Source of the DNA: Bacillota bacterium
GTDB taxonomy: Bacteria; Bacillota; Clostridia; Tissierellales; MES13
NCBI GenBank assembly: GCA_009711765.1
Contig: VEND01000008.1
Span: forward strand, 1-52,656
Direction: 5' to 3'
Length of the DNA stretch: 52,656 nt
Part shown: positions 1 through 8,688 of the stretch, in pieces
Numbering within the stretch: position 1 is the first letter of the stretch
How the letters are laid out: each line of letters opens with the position of its first letter
Made by a program: the position numbers and the translations under genes
Notes under the pieces: generated by a model
Seen by the model: only the letters and a program-made list of their open reading frames with translations
Databases searched by the model: none
Told to the model about the DNA's origin: nothing

Positions 1-170
1 GTGGTATAGAAAATTTCATGCCTAAGCCCTTGTATAAAATCAAGCAATCACAACAGTTGATTATGTCTAAAGTCTTTGTTTAACTGTGCTTTGAAGATTT
101 TAAATTTGTATTTTGGGGAAACTTTAAATAAAGGTTTATACTAAAAAAATTTAAATTTAACTTTTAAAAA
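1..170. other. left edge, no gene recognised
   Basis: Only a short open frame on the plus strand (3-83, ending in TAA) runs in from the left edge. It could be the C-terminus of a gene outside the window, but 27 codons are too few to identify. The rest is AT-rich spacer before the palindromic terminator at 171-198. Confidence 0.3.
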
Positions 171-198
171 ATTAAGGCCATCAATTGATGGCCTTAAT
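171..198. terminator. bidirectional hairpin terminator
   Basis: A perfect 28-nt palindrome around AAGGCCATCAATTGATGG, followed by T-rich sequence on the plus side and preceded by A-rich sequence that gives T-rich RNA on the minus side. It ends the MerR-type gene (minus) and any gene arriving from the left. Confidence 0.8.
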
Positions 199-199
199 T

Positions 200-1021
200 T
201 TATTTCTTTAATCTTATTGGTATTTGTACTTCTGTTAACCACTCATTTTTATCATATTTATTCCATACTCCATCTATATAAGACTCCCTTGGTGAGTTAA
301 TTATTTCATATCCATTATTCTCAATCCACTCCATTACTGCTCCATAGGCTAAACCTAGATTGCTATAAGGTCCTTTATGAAGAACACATGCTGCAGTCTT
401 TACACCTTTAATCTTTTTAAATTTAACTTTTTCTGAATCATTTCCAAAGTCAGTAACTGCTTCACATATTTCAACATCTATATCCCTTTCTTTATATTCC
501 CCATCATGATATATTGTAAAGCAATACTCAGGGACTCTACATTCTACTTTTTCTTTTTCCATGTATTTACCCATTTCAGGATATATTTTATAAAAGGCAT
601 CATAGTTTGGTATAGTAGTCCTCATTGAAGCTACGATTACCTCTGGTAATTCTTTTAAAACTATATTATATTCCATATTGAAACCCTCCTGTTTTATTTT
701 TTTTAGATAAGTATTAACCTGTGAAAGTTTTAAACTTTCATTTTGAATTTTCTTAAGAATCTCTACCCTTTTATCCTCTAGATAAGTAGCCATATTTTCA
801 GTAGTTATTTCTTTCATAGCTTTTTTAATTTCATCTAGTGAAAAACCTATATTTTTTAAGGCTAATATTTTATGTAGTCTTGGTAATTGACTTGATGAAT
901 AGTATCTATAACCAGTTTTTTCATCTACATAAATAGGTTTAAATAGCCCTATCTTATCATAGTGTCTAAGGGTCTTTACTGTTATTTTATTCATCTTTGA
1001 AAAATTTCCAATCTTATACAT
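200..1021 (-). CDS. MerR family regulator with GyrI-like effector domain
   Basis: Transcriptional regulator of the BmrR/BltR/TipA type, which senses small hydrophobic or drug-like compounds. The N-terminus (residues 1-70, YKIGNFSKMNKITVKTLRHY) is a canonical MerR winged helix. Residues about 80-115 form the dimerisation coiled coil, and about 120 to the end resemble the GyrI-like effector-binding domain. I place the start at the ATG at 1021 because a GGAG ribosome site lies just upstream and MerR proteins begin at this helix; an in-frame upstream extension would run through the promoter. The gene stands alone, and its promoter has a 19-bp spacer containing a dyad, so autoregulation is likely. 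The ligand is unknown. Confidence 0.9.
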   Translation of the reverse strand: MYKIGNFSKMNKITVKTLRHYDKIGLFKPIYVDEKTGYRYYSSSQLPRLHKILALKNIGFSLDEIKKAMKEITTENMATYLEDKRVEILKKIQNESLKLSQVNTYLKKIKQEGFNMEYNIVLKELPEVIVASMRTTIPNYDAFYKIYPEMGKYMEKEKVECRVPEYCFTIYHDGEYKERDIDVEICEAVTDFGNDSEKVKFKKIKGVKTAACVLHKGPYSNLGLAYGAVMEWIENNGYEIINSPRESYIDGVWNKYDKNEWLTEVQIPIRLKK

Positions 1022-1059
1022 ATTAAAATCTCCTACGCGCGTATTTAATCTATACTTAT

Positions 1060-1090
1060 ATCTTACTATCTCCCCTAACAGGAGAGTCAA
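1060..1090 (-). promoter_or_regulatory. MerR-type promoter/operator
   Basis: On the minus strand TTGACT (1085-1090) and TAAGAT (1060-1065) are separated by 19 bp, the long spacer typical of MerR-activated promoters. A dyad, CTCTCC-TGTTA-GGGGAG (1070-1086), fills the spacer and overlaps the -35 box; it resembles known Mta/BmrR-class operators. It lies directly upstream of the MerR gene start at 1021, so the protein probably regulates itself here. Confidence 0.75.
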
Positions 1091-1119
1091 TGAAATATTT
1101 AAAAAAATTATATTTTTTA

Positions 1120-2133
1120 TTATTTAACACTTAAAGTCTCACCATTAGTAGTTACTATAATATTTCCTGATATATCTGTTCTAAACACTTTAACATCTCT
1201 ATCATTTAATTTATTAATGGTTTCTTTATGGGGATGATTATATCTATTATCTTCGCCACAGGATATAATAGCATATTCAGGCTTTATAATATCTAAAAAC
1301 TCTTTAGATGATGAAGAATGACTTCCGTGATGTGCTACCTTTAATAGATCAATATCACTAAATTTATCTAGATTCTTATTTTCTATGCTACTTTCTATAT
1401 CCCCTGTAAAAAGTATTTCTATATCCTTATAATCAAGCATAGTAACAACACTATTATCATTTGTATTATCATAATTATCCCCTGTTTCTATAACCTTAAA
1501 TAAAGCATTACCTAAATTTATATCCATATCACTATCTTCAATAAACTCTACATTTTTTTCATTTTCAACTGCCTTTATATAATCTTTATAGGTTTTAGAT
1601 GTGTAATCCTCTCCTGAATCAATAACTTTTTTTACTTTAAAGTTATTAATTACATCATCTAAACCTCCTATATGATCCTCATGCTGATGGGTAGCTACTA
1701 ATAAATCTATATCATCAGTATTTAACTTCTTTAAGTAATTAACCACCAAATCTCCATCCTCATTATTACCAGCATCTATTAAAATATCGAAATCACCATT
1801 ATCAATAAATATAGAATCAGCTTGTCCTACATCGATAAAATGTATCTTTATAGTTTTATTGCTAGATTCAAATTTATCAGCCGCTACATTGTTTTTTTCT
1901 GTATCTTTAAAATCTATAGAAATTTTTTCAGTATTTTCTTTTATAAAATCTTTAATTATATTTGTCTCAATTAAAGAATTATCACCCTCATATGTACCAA
2001 CTATTAATATTGAACATATAGCTAAACCTATTAAAATATTTTTTATTGGTTTTTTATTACCTATTTTATATAATAACATGCTAAATAATATAATAAATCC
2101 TAGAAAAGATCCTATCCCAATAAATGTAATCAT
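1120..2133 (-). CDS. ComEC-like metallo-beta-lactamase hydrolase, membrane-anchored
   Basis: A metallo-beta-lactamase fold protein resembling the C-terminal hydrolase domain of ComEC/Rec2. Residues about 1-50 contain two hydrophobic stretches (a membrane anchor), then a linker, then the hydrolase from about residue 95. The signature ATHQHEDHIGG gives the HxHxDH metal site; FTGDIE and VAHHGSHSSS supply further metal ligands. At 337 residues it is far shorter than full ComEC, so it lacks the DNA channel. Stand-alone homologues are common in Clostridia and their substrate is usually unknown (a nuclease or phosphodiesterase is possible). AGGAGG precedes the ATG at 2133. It is a single gene. Confidence 0.85.
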   Translation of the reverse strand: MITFIGIGSFLGFIILFSMLLYKIGNKKPIKNILIGLAICSILIVGTYEGDNSLIETNIIKDFIKENTEKISIDFKDTEKNNVAADKFESSNKTIKIHFIDVGQADSIFIDNGDFDILIDAGNNEDGDLVVNYLKKLNTDDIDLLVATHQHEDHIGGLDDVINNFKVKKVIDSGEDYTSKTYKDYIKAVENEKNVEFIEDSDMDINLGNALFKVIETGDNYDNTNDNSVVTMLDYKDIEILFTGDIESSIENKNLDKFSDIDLLKVAHHGSHSSSSKEFLDIIKPEYAIISCGEDNRYNHPHKETINKLNDRDVKVFRTDISGNIIVTTNGETLSVK

Positions 2134-2196
2134 TATATTCCTCCTAAAAAAATTTACTATGATAAATTATAACATATAAAATTAGTCATTTGCTTA

Positions 2197-2280
2197 GGAA
2201 GAAAAAAAGCATTAGAATTACTATTAACAGGAGATTAAATTGATGCTAAAGAAGCTGAAAGAATAGGTTTAATAACTAAA
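2197..2280 (+). pseudogene. remnant of an enoyl-CoA hydratase (crotonase)
   Basis: Reading plus frame from 2197 gives GRKKALELLLTGD, a TAA stop (2236-2238), then IDAKEAERIGLITK. This is the conserved crotonase stretch in which helices lead into the 'TG..IDA.EA..IGL' motif; the intact crotonase at 34003-34779 carries the equivalent AKELLYTGKIIDAEEALEIN. Nothing recognisable remains on either side, so it is a short broken fragment. It sits between the ComEC-like gene and the GerMN-like lipoprotein and runs straight into a terminator. Confidence 0.6.
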
Positions 2281-2300
2281 AGTAGGCTTTTTAGCCTACT
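2281..2300. terminator. hairpin terminator
   Basis: AGTAGGCT-TTTT-AGCCTACT, an 8-bp perfect stem with T-rich flanks on both strands. It ends the lipoprotein gene on the minus strand and closes the crotonase remnant on the plus strand. Confidence 0.75.
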
Positions 2301-2301
2301 T

Positions 2302-3042
2302 TTATCTATATATTATTTCTTTTAAATCAAAAACATGCTCAAAATTTATTTCTTCGTTATTATATAAAAATTTCACTCCATCTATCCATTCACCTTTATA
2401 TTCTCTTTGTAAAAAAGATTCCTTTAAAGTTGTTGAAGTTTTAGATGCTCCTAATGAACCTTGAAAATATAAAGTTTTCCATGTAACTCCTTTAAATTCT
2501 TTATAATCTTTTACATTCTGATTTTCTTTTGATTCCATTAAGTTTATGTAAGCTATTTTTTTACCTTCTTTATCTTCTATTTTTATTAAATTTATAGGTA
2601 AACTAAATCTTTCTTTTGAAAGCTTATTAGAAATTACATCTATTTTTCCTTTTAATGATAAATCCTTTGGCATTAAGATATAAAAATCTATAATTCTTTC
2701 TAAAGATACATTATCTACATTATAAATAGGATAGATATTATTTTTATAATACTCTATATTTAGTGATGATATTATATTCTTTTGTTCAACTGCTCTTTTA
2801 ACTAACATTTCAATATTTTGATTGTTAGTATAACTCTCTTTTTCTTTAAAATTTAGCTTTTCATTTATTTCACTTTTTTCAGTTTCTAAATTATTTATCT
2901 TTTCTTGTAATTCTTTATTAGTTTTCTCTAATTCATTTATCTTTTCAGTAAGCCTTTTATCTTCCTTATCTAAAGAAGATATACATCCGGTTAAATTTAA
3001 TAAAAAAATACTAATAACTATCAATATAATTTTTTTATACAT
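2302..3042 (-). CDS. GerMN-like lipoprotein with coiled coil
   Basis: A predicted secreted lipoprotein of 246 residues. The N-terminus is a hydrophobic signal ending in the lipobox LTGC (Cys at about 20). Residues about 25-75 are heptad-rich (KINELEKTNKELQEKINNLE) and should form a coiled coil. The remainder, with an ISNKLSKERFSLPINLIKI segment and a C-terminal YKGEWIDGVKFLYNNEE, resembles the GerMN/sporulation-germination domain, though I would call that similarity moderate. The ribosome site before the ATG at 3042 is weak. It is monocistronic, ends at the 2281-2300 terminator, and its function is unknown beyond an envelope location. Confidence 0.7.
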   Translation of the reverse strand: MYKKIILIVISIFLLNLTGCISSLDKEDKRLTEKINELEKTNKELQEKINNLETEKSEINEKLNFKEKESYTNNQNIEMLVKRAVEQKNIISSLNIEYYKNNIYPIYNVDNVSLERIIDFYILMPKDLSLKGKIDVISNKLSKERFSLPINLIKIEDKEGKKIAYINLMESKENQNVKDYKEFKGVTWKTLYFQGSLGASKTSTTLKESFLQREYKGEWIDGVKFLYNNEEINFEHVFDLKEIIYR

Positions 3043-3247
3043 ATTTATATTAGTGAAATGTGTAATTTAACACATCTTCACTGTTTCACCACCTTTTTAG
3101 AATTATTAAAATAACTTATAATCTAACCTACTTAATAATTCTTTTACACATTTTATCTTATTCCTTCTTTTATTTAATATATTATAATATTTTTCATAAA
3201 AGTTATGTATGTTAAAATAATATTGTAATCTAAAGGAGGGAAAATAA

Positions 3248-3907
3248 ATGAGTAAACTTATATTTTTTGATATTAATGGAACCATAGTTAAAAGAGACGA
3301 AAGAACAGATATTCCATATAAAAAAGCTATTGATAGTTTTTTAAATGTTAAAGACGGTATGGATGGAGTTGATACATCTGCAAGGTCTGATAAAGATGTT
3401 TTCATAGAAGTTTTAGAAATACATAATGAAACTTTCAGTGAAGATAAATGGAAAGAGTTCTTAAAGTTATATGAAGAACAACTAAAGGAATTTAAAGAAA
3501 GTGATGTATGGAGAGAAAATGTTCATTCTAAAACTTTTATAAATGAGTTATATAAAACTGAGCATAAATTATCATTAATAACAGGAGAACTTAGTATAGG
3601 AGCAAAATATAAACTTGAAAAAATAGGTGTATGGAAATACTTTAAAACAGGCGGTTTTGGTGAAGATGGACTTAAAAGATTTGATATTGCAGAAACTGCT
3701 TTAAAAAAGGCTAAAAAATTATATGGTGAAGATTTTAATGAAATGTATATAATAGGTGATACAATCCTAGATATAAAAACTGCTAGACATTTAGGTGCTA
3801 AGGTTATATCTATTACTACAGGTTCTAATTCAAAGGAAGAATTAGAAAAACTAAACCCAGATTATATTATCGATAACTTTAAAGAAATTAAAGATTTATT
3901 CCTATAA
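3248..3907 (+). CDS. HAD family hydrolase
   Basis: Haloacid dehalogenase superfamily protein of the phosphoglycolate phosphatase-like subgroup. Motif I is FFDINGTIV near residue 7: the nucleophile Asp is present, but the usual second Asp (DxD) is Asn. Motif II is LITGE, the motif III Lys lies in the KYKLEKIG region, and motif IV is IIGDTILDIKTAR, with the metal-binding Asp pair. The helical cap falls at about residues 18-85. AAGGAGGG precedes the ATG at 3248. The gene stands alone and ends at a hairpin. Substrate is unknown; replacing the second Asp is known in dehalogenase-type members, so phosphatase activity is not certain. Confidence 0.85.
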   Translation: MSKLIFFDINGTIVKRDERTDIPYKKAIDSFLNVKDGMDGVDTSARSDKDVFIEVLEIHNETFSEDKWKEFLKLYEEQLKEFKESDVWRENVHSKTFINELYKTEHKLSLITGELSIGAKYKLEKIGVWKYFKTGGFGEDGLKRFDIAETALKKAKKLYGEDFNEMYIIGDTILDIKTARHLGAKVISITTGSNSKEELEKLNPDYIIDNFKEIKDLFL

Positions 3908-3933
3908 GACCACCTAAGGGTAGGTCTTTTTTT
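3906..3933 (+). terminator. hairpin terminator
   Basis: AAGACC and GGTCTT arms (3906-3911, 3923-3928) followed by a run of seven T. It terminates the HAD gene. Confidence 0.7.
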
Positions 3934-3941
3934 ATTCTAAT

Positions 3942-4490
3942 TTAATATAACTTTTTATAGGCATTATATGCTTTTTTCATTATCTTTTTATTGTTTATAG
4001 CTACCTTTTTTTCAAAACACTTTGTAGCTACTATATTAGATATAACTTTAAACCCCATTGGTTTTAGGGACTTTTTAAGATATCTAAAATACTTTCTAAA
4101 TACATTTTTAAATGGTGCAGCCTGTGTATAAACCATAACTAATTTTTTCTCTCCAAATCTAGGGTTATGTTTTTTATCTGTTAGAGGGAAAAATCTATCT
4201 AATAAAAGTTTAGTTTGTGCTGATACTTGACATATATATACTGGGGTTCCTAAAACTAAACTATCTGCATTTTTTACATCTTCATATATATCTTTCATAT
4301 CATCATTTATTATACACTCTTCATTTTCCCTACAATATAGACAGCCTTGACATCCCTTTATATTTAAATCATTTAGATAATAAACTTTTGTTTCAGCACC
4401 ATTATCTTTAGCTCCTTTTAAAACTTCCTTTACAATATCACTAGTATTTCCATTTTTTCTTGGACTTCCAACAAAACCAACTACTTTCAT
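3942..4490 (-). CDS. NADPH-dependent FMN reductase / iron-sulfur flavoprotein-like
   Basis: Flavodoxin-fold protein of 182 residues. It begins VVGFVGSPRKNGNTSDIV, the FMN phosphate-binding loop of the NADPH-dependent FMN reductase family. A compact Cys motif, GCQGCLYCRENEECI (residues about 47-61), is that of the iron-sulfur flavoprotein branch, and LGTPVYICQVSAQTK is the conserved flavin-contact strand. It probably moves electrons to an unknown acceptor. AAGGAG precedes the ATG. The gene follows the MarR regulator by 10 bp, so the two form an operon divergent from the MATE exporter, consistent with a stress or drug-response cluster. Confidence 0.85.
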   Translation of the reverse strand: MKVVGFVGSPRKNGNTSDIVKEVLKGAKDNGAETKVYYLNDLNIKGCQGCLYCRENEECIINDDMKDIYEDVKNADSLVLGTPVYICQVSAQTKLLLDRFFPLTDKKHNPRFGEKKLVMVYTQAAPFKNVFRKYFRYLKKSLKPMGFKVISNIVATKCFEKKVAINNKKIMKKAYNAYKKLY

Positions 4491-4500
4491 AACATTCTCC

Positions 4501-4947
4501 TTAATCTAGTTTGGATATAATATTTTTAACACTTTCTATGGATTTAGAAAGCTCTTTTAAATCCTTTTTACTTAAACCTTGTAATCTATCTTTAAGGTTA
4601 TTAGCTACTAAAGTTCTATGGCTTTCTGTTAATCTTTTTCCTTTATTAGTTATACCTATATTTACATATCTTCTATCATTTTCATCCCTTATTCTTTCAG
4701 CTAGATTATTATCAATTAACTTATTAATAAGGGGAGTCATATTAGATTTTGATATATATAACTTTTCTCCTATTTCAGATATTGAATGCTTACCTTCACT
4801 TTCTAAAAAGAAAAGAATTTGAATATGTGATGGTGATAAATCCTTTAGATTTTTCATATTTTCTTCAGGTTTTATTAACTTTTTTTTAAATAATGGTAAT
4901 ATTGAAAATAAATTTTTAGCTAATGCTTCTAAATAATCTTTACCCAT
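4501..4947 (-). CDS. MarR family transcriptional regulator
   Basis: A 148-residue winged-helix regulator. SPSHIQILFFLESEGKHSIS leads into the recognition region SEIGEKLYISKSNMTPLINK and the wing IRDENDRRYVNIGITNKGK, all classical MarR features. It is the first gene of a two-gene operon with the flavoprotein and is divergent from the MATE transporter at 5103. Dyads in the intergenic region (5020-5058) are the likely operator. The model is repression of both units, released by a toxic ligand. Confidence 0.92.
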   Translation of the reverse strand: MGKDYLEALAKNLFSILPLFKKKLIKPEENMKNLKDLSPSHIQILFFLESEGKHSISEIGEKLYISKSNMTPLINKLIDNNLAERIRDENDRRYVNIGITNKGKRLTESHRTLVANNLKDRLQGLSKKDLKELSKSIESVKNIISKLD

Positions 4948-5019
4948 AAGTTCACCCCATCTGTTAATTTTTTTTAATATTTGATAAATGTATTGTAAAA
5001 CATACAGTTAATATATATA

Positions 5020-5058
5020 ATAGTTATACTATCATAATAGTTATGTTTATATAACTAT
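5020..5058. promoter_or_regulatory. candidate MarR operator dyads
   Basis: Two dyads lie between the divergent marR and MATE genes: ATAGT-TAT-ACTAT (5020-5032), and ATAGTTAT-N6-ATAACTAT (5037-5058) with perfect 8-bp arms. The placement and 2-fold symmetry fit a MarR dimer site; binding itself is inferred. Confidence 0.55.
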
Positions 5059-5102
5059 ATTATTTGTTTTATAGTGAAATGTCAATAAGGAGTGTGATAT
5101 AT

Positions 5103-6452
5103 ATGAGTAACAGGCTTAAAGATGGAAAGATAAGTAAACTACTATTTAACCTTTCATTACCTGCTACTATAGCAATGATGGTTAATGGTTTATATAATGT
5201 TAGTGATACTATTTTTATAGGTAAAGGTGTCGGAGCTTTAGCTATAGGCGGTTTAGCTATTGCTTTTCCAGTTCAAATGTTAATTATGGGATTTGCTCAA
5301 ATGGTAGGAATAGGCGGAGCCTCTGCTATATCTAGAAGTTTAGGTGCTGGAAAAAAAGAAAAAGCAGATGAATTTGCCGGTAATTCATTTTTCTCTATAT
5401 TTATTTTAAGTGGATTATTTGCTATATTTGGTTTGATATTTACAGATGAGTTATTAATCATATTTGGTGCTACTGAAAAACTATTACCCTATGCTAAGGA
5501 TTATATAACAATAATATTTTATGGTAGTGTATTTTTCTCATTTGCTATGATGTCTAATAATATAATACGGGCTGAAGGTAATTCTAAAGTAGCAATGTTT
5601 GCAATGATACTAGGTGCTGGATTAAATATAATACTAGACCCTATTTTTATATTTTTATTAGATTTTGGTATTAAAGGTGCTGCTTTAGCAACAATTATAG
5701 CTCAATTTATATCATTTTGTTATGTTTTATATTATATGTATAGTGGTAAAAGCTCATTAAAAGTTAAACCCCATCATCTTATACCTAGAATAAATATTAC
5801 TAAAGAAATATTTTCAGTAGGTTTTTCTGCCTTTGCAAGATCATCAACAAGTACTATATTTGCTATAGTTGTTAATAACTCATTGAGAATATATGGAGGA
5901 GATATAGCAATAACGATATTTGGTATAGTTAATAGGGTTATAGCTTTCTTATTTATGCCTATAGTAGGTGTAGTTCAAGGTATGCAACCTATAGCAGGAT
6001 TTAATTATGGAGCTAAGGAATATTCAAGGGTAAAGGAAGTTATTAAACTATCTATTATAACTTCAACTACTATTGCTATATTAGGTTGGATTATAGGTGA
6101 ATCTATTCCCCATATTATAATAAGAGCCTTTACTGATAATATGAATATAGTTAATGAAGGTAGTATGGTATTTAGAATAGTAATAGCTATGATACCTTTA
6201 TTAGGTATACAATTTGTTGGTGCAACTGTTTTTCAATCAATAGGAAAAGCTAAACCAGCTTTAATTTTATCTTTACTAAGACAATTTATTATTTTAACAC
6301 CTTTAATTTTAATATTGCCTAAAATATATAATCTTGAATTATTTGGTATATGGCTATCATTTCCCATTGCAGATATATTAGCATCTATCATAACTATTTC
6401 CCTTCTTAAAAGGGAGGTAGCTAAAATAAATTTAAATGTTAAATCCATATAA
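5103..6452 (+). CDS. MATE family efflux transporter
   Basis: Multidrug and toxin extrusion protein with about 12 hydrophobic helices and the internally repeated MATE architecture. The first helix carries LFNLSLPATIAMMVNGLYN, and residues near 45 read GKGVGALAIGGLAIAFPVQ, a typical MATE loop. It should export cationic compounds driven by Na+ or H+. I choose the ATG at 5103 (MSNRLKDGKIS), preceded by AAGGAG; an earlier ATG at 5064 would overlap the operator. It is divergent from the MarR-flavoprotein operon and ends at a strong palindromic terminator. Confidence 0.92.
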   Translation: MSNRLKDGKISKLLFNLSLPATIAMMVNGLYNVSDTIFIGKGVGALAIGGLAIAFPVQMLIMGFAQMVGIGGASAISRSLGAGKKEKADEFAGNSFFSIFILSGLFAIFGLIFTDELLIIFGATEKLLPYAKDYITIIFYGSVFFSFAMMSNNIIRAEGNSKVAMFAMILGAGLNIILDPIFIFLLDFGIKGAALATIIAQFISFCYVLYYMYSGKSSLKVKPHHLIPRINITKEIFSVGFSAFARSSTSTIFAIVVNNSLRIYGGDIAITIFGIVNRVIAFLFMPIVGVVQGMQPIAGFNYGAKEYSRVKEVIKLSIITSTTIAILGWIIGESIPHIIIRAFTDNMNIVNEGSMVFRIVIAMIPLLGIQFVGATVFQSIGKAKPALILSLLRQFIILTPLILILPKIYNLELFGIWLSFPIADILASIITISLLKREVAKINLNVKSI

Positions 6453-6453
6453 T

Positions 6454-6481
6454 AAAACCATCATAAATTTATGATGGTTTT
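6454..6481. terminator. bidirectional hairpin terminator
   Basis: A perfect 28-nt palindrome (AAAACCATCATA, centre AATT, and its complement) between the convergent MATE gene and the small minus-strand gene, with T or A runs on both sides. Confidence 0.85.
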
Positions 6482-6690
6482 TACTTATTATAAAAAGAAA
6501 ATAATCTTTCTAAAATTAAATCCTTAAGAATATCAGGTGTTTTTTCATCATCTAATCCTTTATATATTTCTTTTCTAACTAAGTCTAAATCATAACCATA
6601 CTCATAAATCATTTTAAGTACTTGTCTTGTAAATCTTATTTTCCAATTGATAAATGGATTATCTAAAGTAAGTATATTACCTAAAAACAT
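6481..6690 (-). CDS. small protein of unknown function (69 aa)
   Basis: A 69-residue, mostly helical and charged protein (LVRKEIYKGLDDEKTPDIL). I do not recognise the family. A GGGGAGAAAGGA ribosome site precedes the ATG at 6690 by a normal distance, and it ends at the shared terminator, so it is probably real. It has no signal peptide or membrane segment. The neighbours (a MATE exporter, then a LacI regulator) say nothing clear about its role. Confidence 0.55.
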   Translation of the reverse strand: MFLGNILTLDNPFINWKIRFTRQVLKMIYEYGYDLDLVRKEIYKGLDDEKTPDILKDLILERLFSFYNK

Positions 6691-6895
6691 ACCAATATCC
6701 TTTCTCCCCTTTTAAAACTTTCAAAATCTAGACCATATAAACCCATTTTAAATAAACTTTTCTCCTGTTTTTATCTGAAATAATAAAAGTAAATTTGAAA
6801 ATTACTATATAATATTGTAATATATTGATGAGAATATAATTAAATATAAGTTTGTAGTTTAACAAGTTTTTATAGAATGGAGGTTCACCATTTAA

Positions 6896-7912
6896 ATGAA
6901 AAAGAATAATATACAATCTACTTTCCCTACCTTAAAAGATGTAGCAAAATGTGCAGATGTTTCACCGATAACGGTTTCAAGAGTGTTTAATCCTAAATGG
7001 GAAGGAAAGGTAAAACAATCTACAGTTGATAAAGTACTTAACGCTGCAAAGGAATTAGGATATAATCCAAATGGAATTGCTAGAAGTTTAAACTCGCAAA
7101 AAACTAACATTATAGCTGTTGTTATGGGAGTTGAAACTGGTCATTTTTATAAACAAATTTTACTAAAATTAATTAACAAAATTCAAGCATCAGGAAGACA
7201 AGCATTAGTTTTTATAGCAGACCCAACTATTGGAATGGAAAAAGTTGTAGATCAAGTTAATCAATATCGAGTGGATTCAATAATAGTTACCGCTCCTGCA
7301 ACAAAATCTAGTATAATGAATTACTTTACAAATAGTAAAATACCATTAATTATTTTTAATCGTGAAATAATAAATTCCAATGCAAGTGCAGTTTGGACTA
7401 ATACATTAAAAGCAGTAAATAACGTAGCTGATTTTTTAGTTAATAATGGCTATAAAAATATTGGTTTTATCTCTGGTAAATTGGAATCTAAAAGAAATAA
7501 AAGTTTTATACAAAAGCTTGAAGAATATAATATGAAACCCATATATATTATTGAAGGTGAGTATACTTACGAATCAGGATATAAAATAGCAATAAAAATG
7601 CTTACTGCCAATAAAAAACCCGACGTAATTTTTTGTGGTGGAGATAATATGGCAATGGGTGTAATGGATGCAGTTAGACTAAAATTTGGGTTAAATGTTC
7701 CAAATGATATAGCGGTTGTAGGCTTTGATGACAATCCTGTATCTAGTCTACAATCATATGATTTAACTACTGTGAAACAACCAATAGATGAAATGATTGA
7801 TTGTACTATAGATATTATTGAAGAATTGTTAGAAAACCCAAATAAGCAAATATTAAGAGAATTTGATACAGAATTAATTATACGATCCACAGTTAAAATT
7901 TCAAAAAAATAA
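6896..7912 (+). CDS. LacI family transcriptional regulator
   Basis: A 338-residue LacI/GalR regulator. The helix-turn-helix and hinge span residues about 10-65 (DVAKCADVSPITVSRVFN, then NPNGIARSLNSQKTNIIAVV), followed by a periplasmic-binding-protein-like effector domain (DVIFCGGDNMAMGVMDAV, IAVVGFDDNPVSS). The ribosome site GGAGG sits a little far from the ATG. Two LacI-type palindromes at 14236-14249 and 14398-14411 lie upstream of the M19/symporter/SnoaL operon, the nearest catabolic unit, so that operon is the likely target. The effector is unknown. Confidence 0.93.
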   Translation: MKKNNIQSTFPTLKDVAKCADVSPITVSRVFNPKWEGKVKQSTVDKVLNAAKELGYNPNGIARSLNSQKTNIIAVVMGVETGHFYKQILLKLINKIQASGRQALVFIADPTIGMEKVVDQVNQYRVDSIIVTAPATKSSIMNYFTNSKIPLIIFNREIINSNASAVWTNTLKAVNNVADFLVNNGYKNIGFISGKLESKRNKSFIQKLEEYNMKPIYIIEGEYTYESGYKIAIKMLTANKKPDVIFCGGDNMAMGVMDAVRLKFGLNVPNDIAVVGFDDNPVSSLQSYDLTTVKQPIDEMIDCTIDIIEELLENPNKQILREFDTELIIRSTVKISKK

Positions 7913-8059
7913 TAAAGTAGTATTGATAATCTTATTTTTTCAAAAACAATAGAATTAAATATATTTCAAACACTAATGAAATTAATTAATATAATACGTA
8001 ATTAGTGTTACATAAAATATTCTTTAATTGAGTAGTAGTATAATATATTTTGTACTTTT

Positions 8060-8126
8060 ACATAAAAAAACTCCTCTCTAGAAATAATTAGTAATGATGT
8101 AAATCCAGGATAGAGTTTTTTTATGT
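8060..8126. repeat. long stem-loop downstream of lacI
   Basis: A perfect 14-bp inverted repeat (ACATAAAAAAACTC at 8060-8073 and its complement at 8113-8126) encloses a 39-nt loop. Read on the plus strand, the second arm contains a run of seven T, so it may terminate the LacI transcript that ended 150 bp earlier. It could also be a small MITE-like element. Confidence 0.5.
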
Positions 8127-8688
8127 TTACAATACCATGAGGAATTTTAATTATATTGATAATTTTATCTTCAAAAGGTATTACTATCAATATTTTTATA
8201 TTTATTCTATTTCTTTAAAATAACTAAAATGAAATATAGGAAATTATATATATTTTAAGTACTATATAATTTAATATATTTTTACAATTTAACTGTCTAT
8301 AAATCAAACTATAAGCGCTACATGAACATATTAATTTATGCTCTATGATATGCTAAATATAATGAAACTTCAATAAGTGGTTCACTTTCGTTTAAACATA
8401 CCACACTGCTATCGACTATAGCAAAGCATATGCTAATACCGTTACATTATACATAGAAATGCAAATACGTAAGCTTCATCATAACCCTTTATAGTTACCG
8501 TTTCTATCTATTGTAATTTATCTATTTATATACACTTTAGAGTTATTTACAAACCCAAAAAGATGATCCCTGTTGTTTACAGAAATCACCTTTTGCACAT
8601 TTCATACACTTTTTTCTTATTATCCTTGATGATAGTACAGTTTCTAGTTTATAACTATCTTATACTTAATAATAGAAGTATAAATTTA
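8127..8688. other. gap with possible decayed coding remnants
   Basis: No intact gene is seen. On the minus strand, just past the SnoaL stop, stop-delimited fragments look protein-like: KKCMKCAKGDFCKQQ (about 8570-8615, ending in TAA) and, further down, SSVVCLNESEPLIEVSLY (about 8350-8412). They are in different frames, and the first has no convincing start. They may be pieces of one degraded gene; I do not recognise the family. Confidence 0.3.

Noticed and set aside
8008..8190. 60-codon minus-strand open frame between lacI and the SnoaL gene
   Set aside because: It runs through a 14-bp inverted repeat with poly-A/T arms, has no good ribosome site and resembles no family I know.
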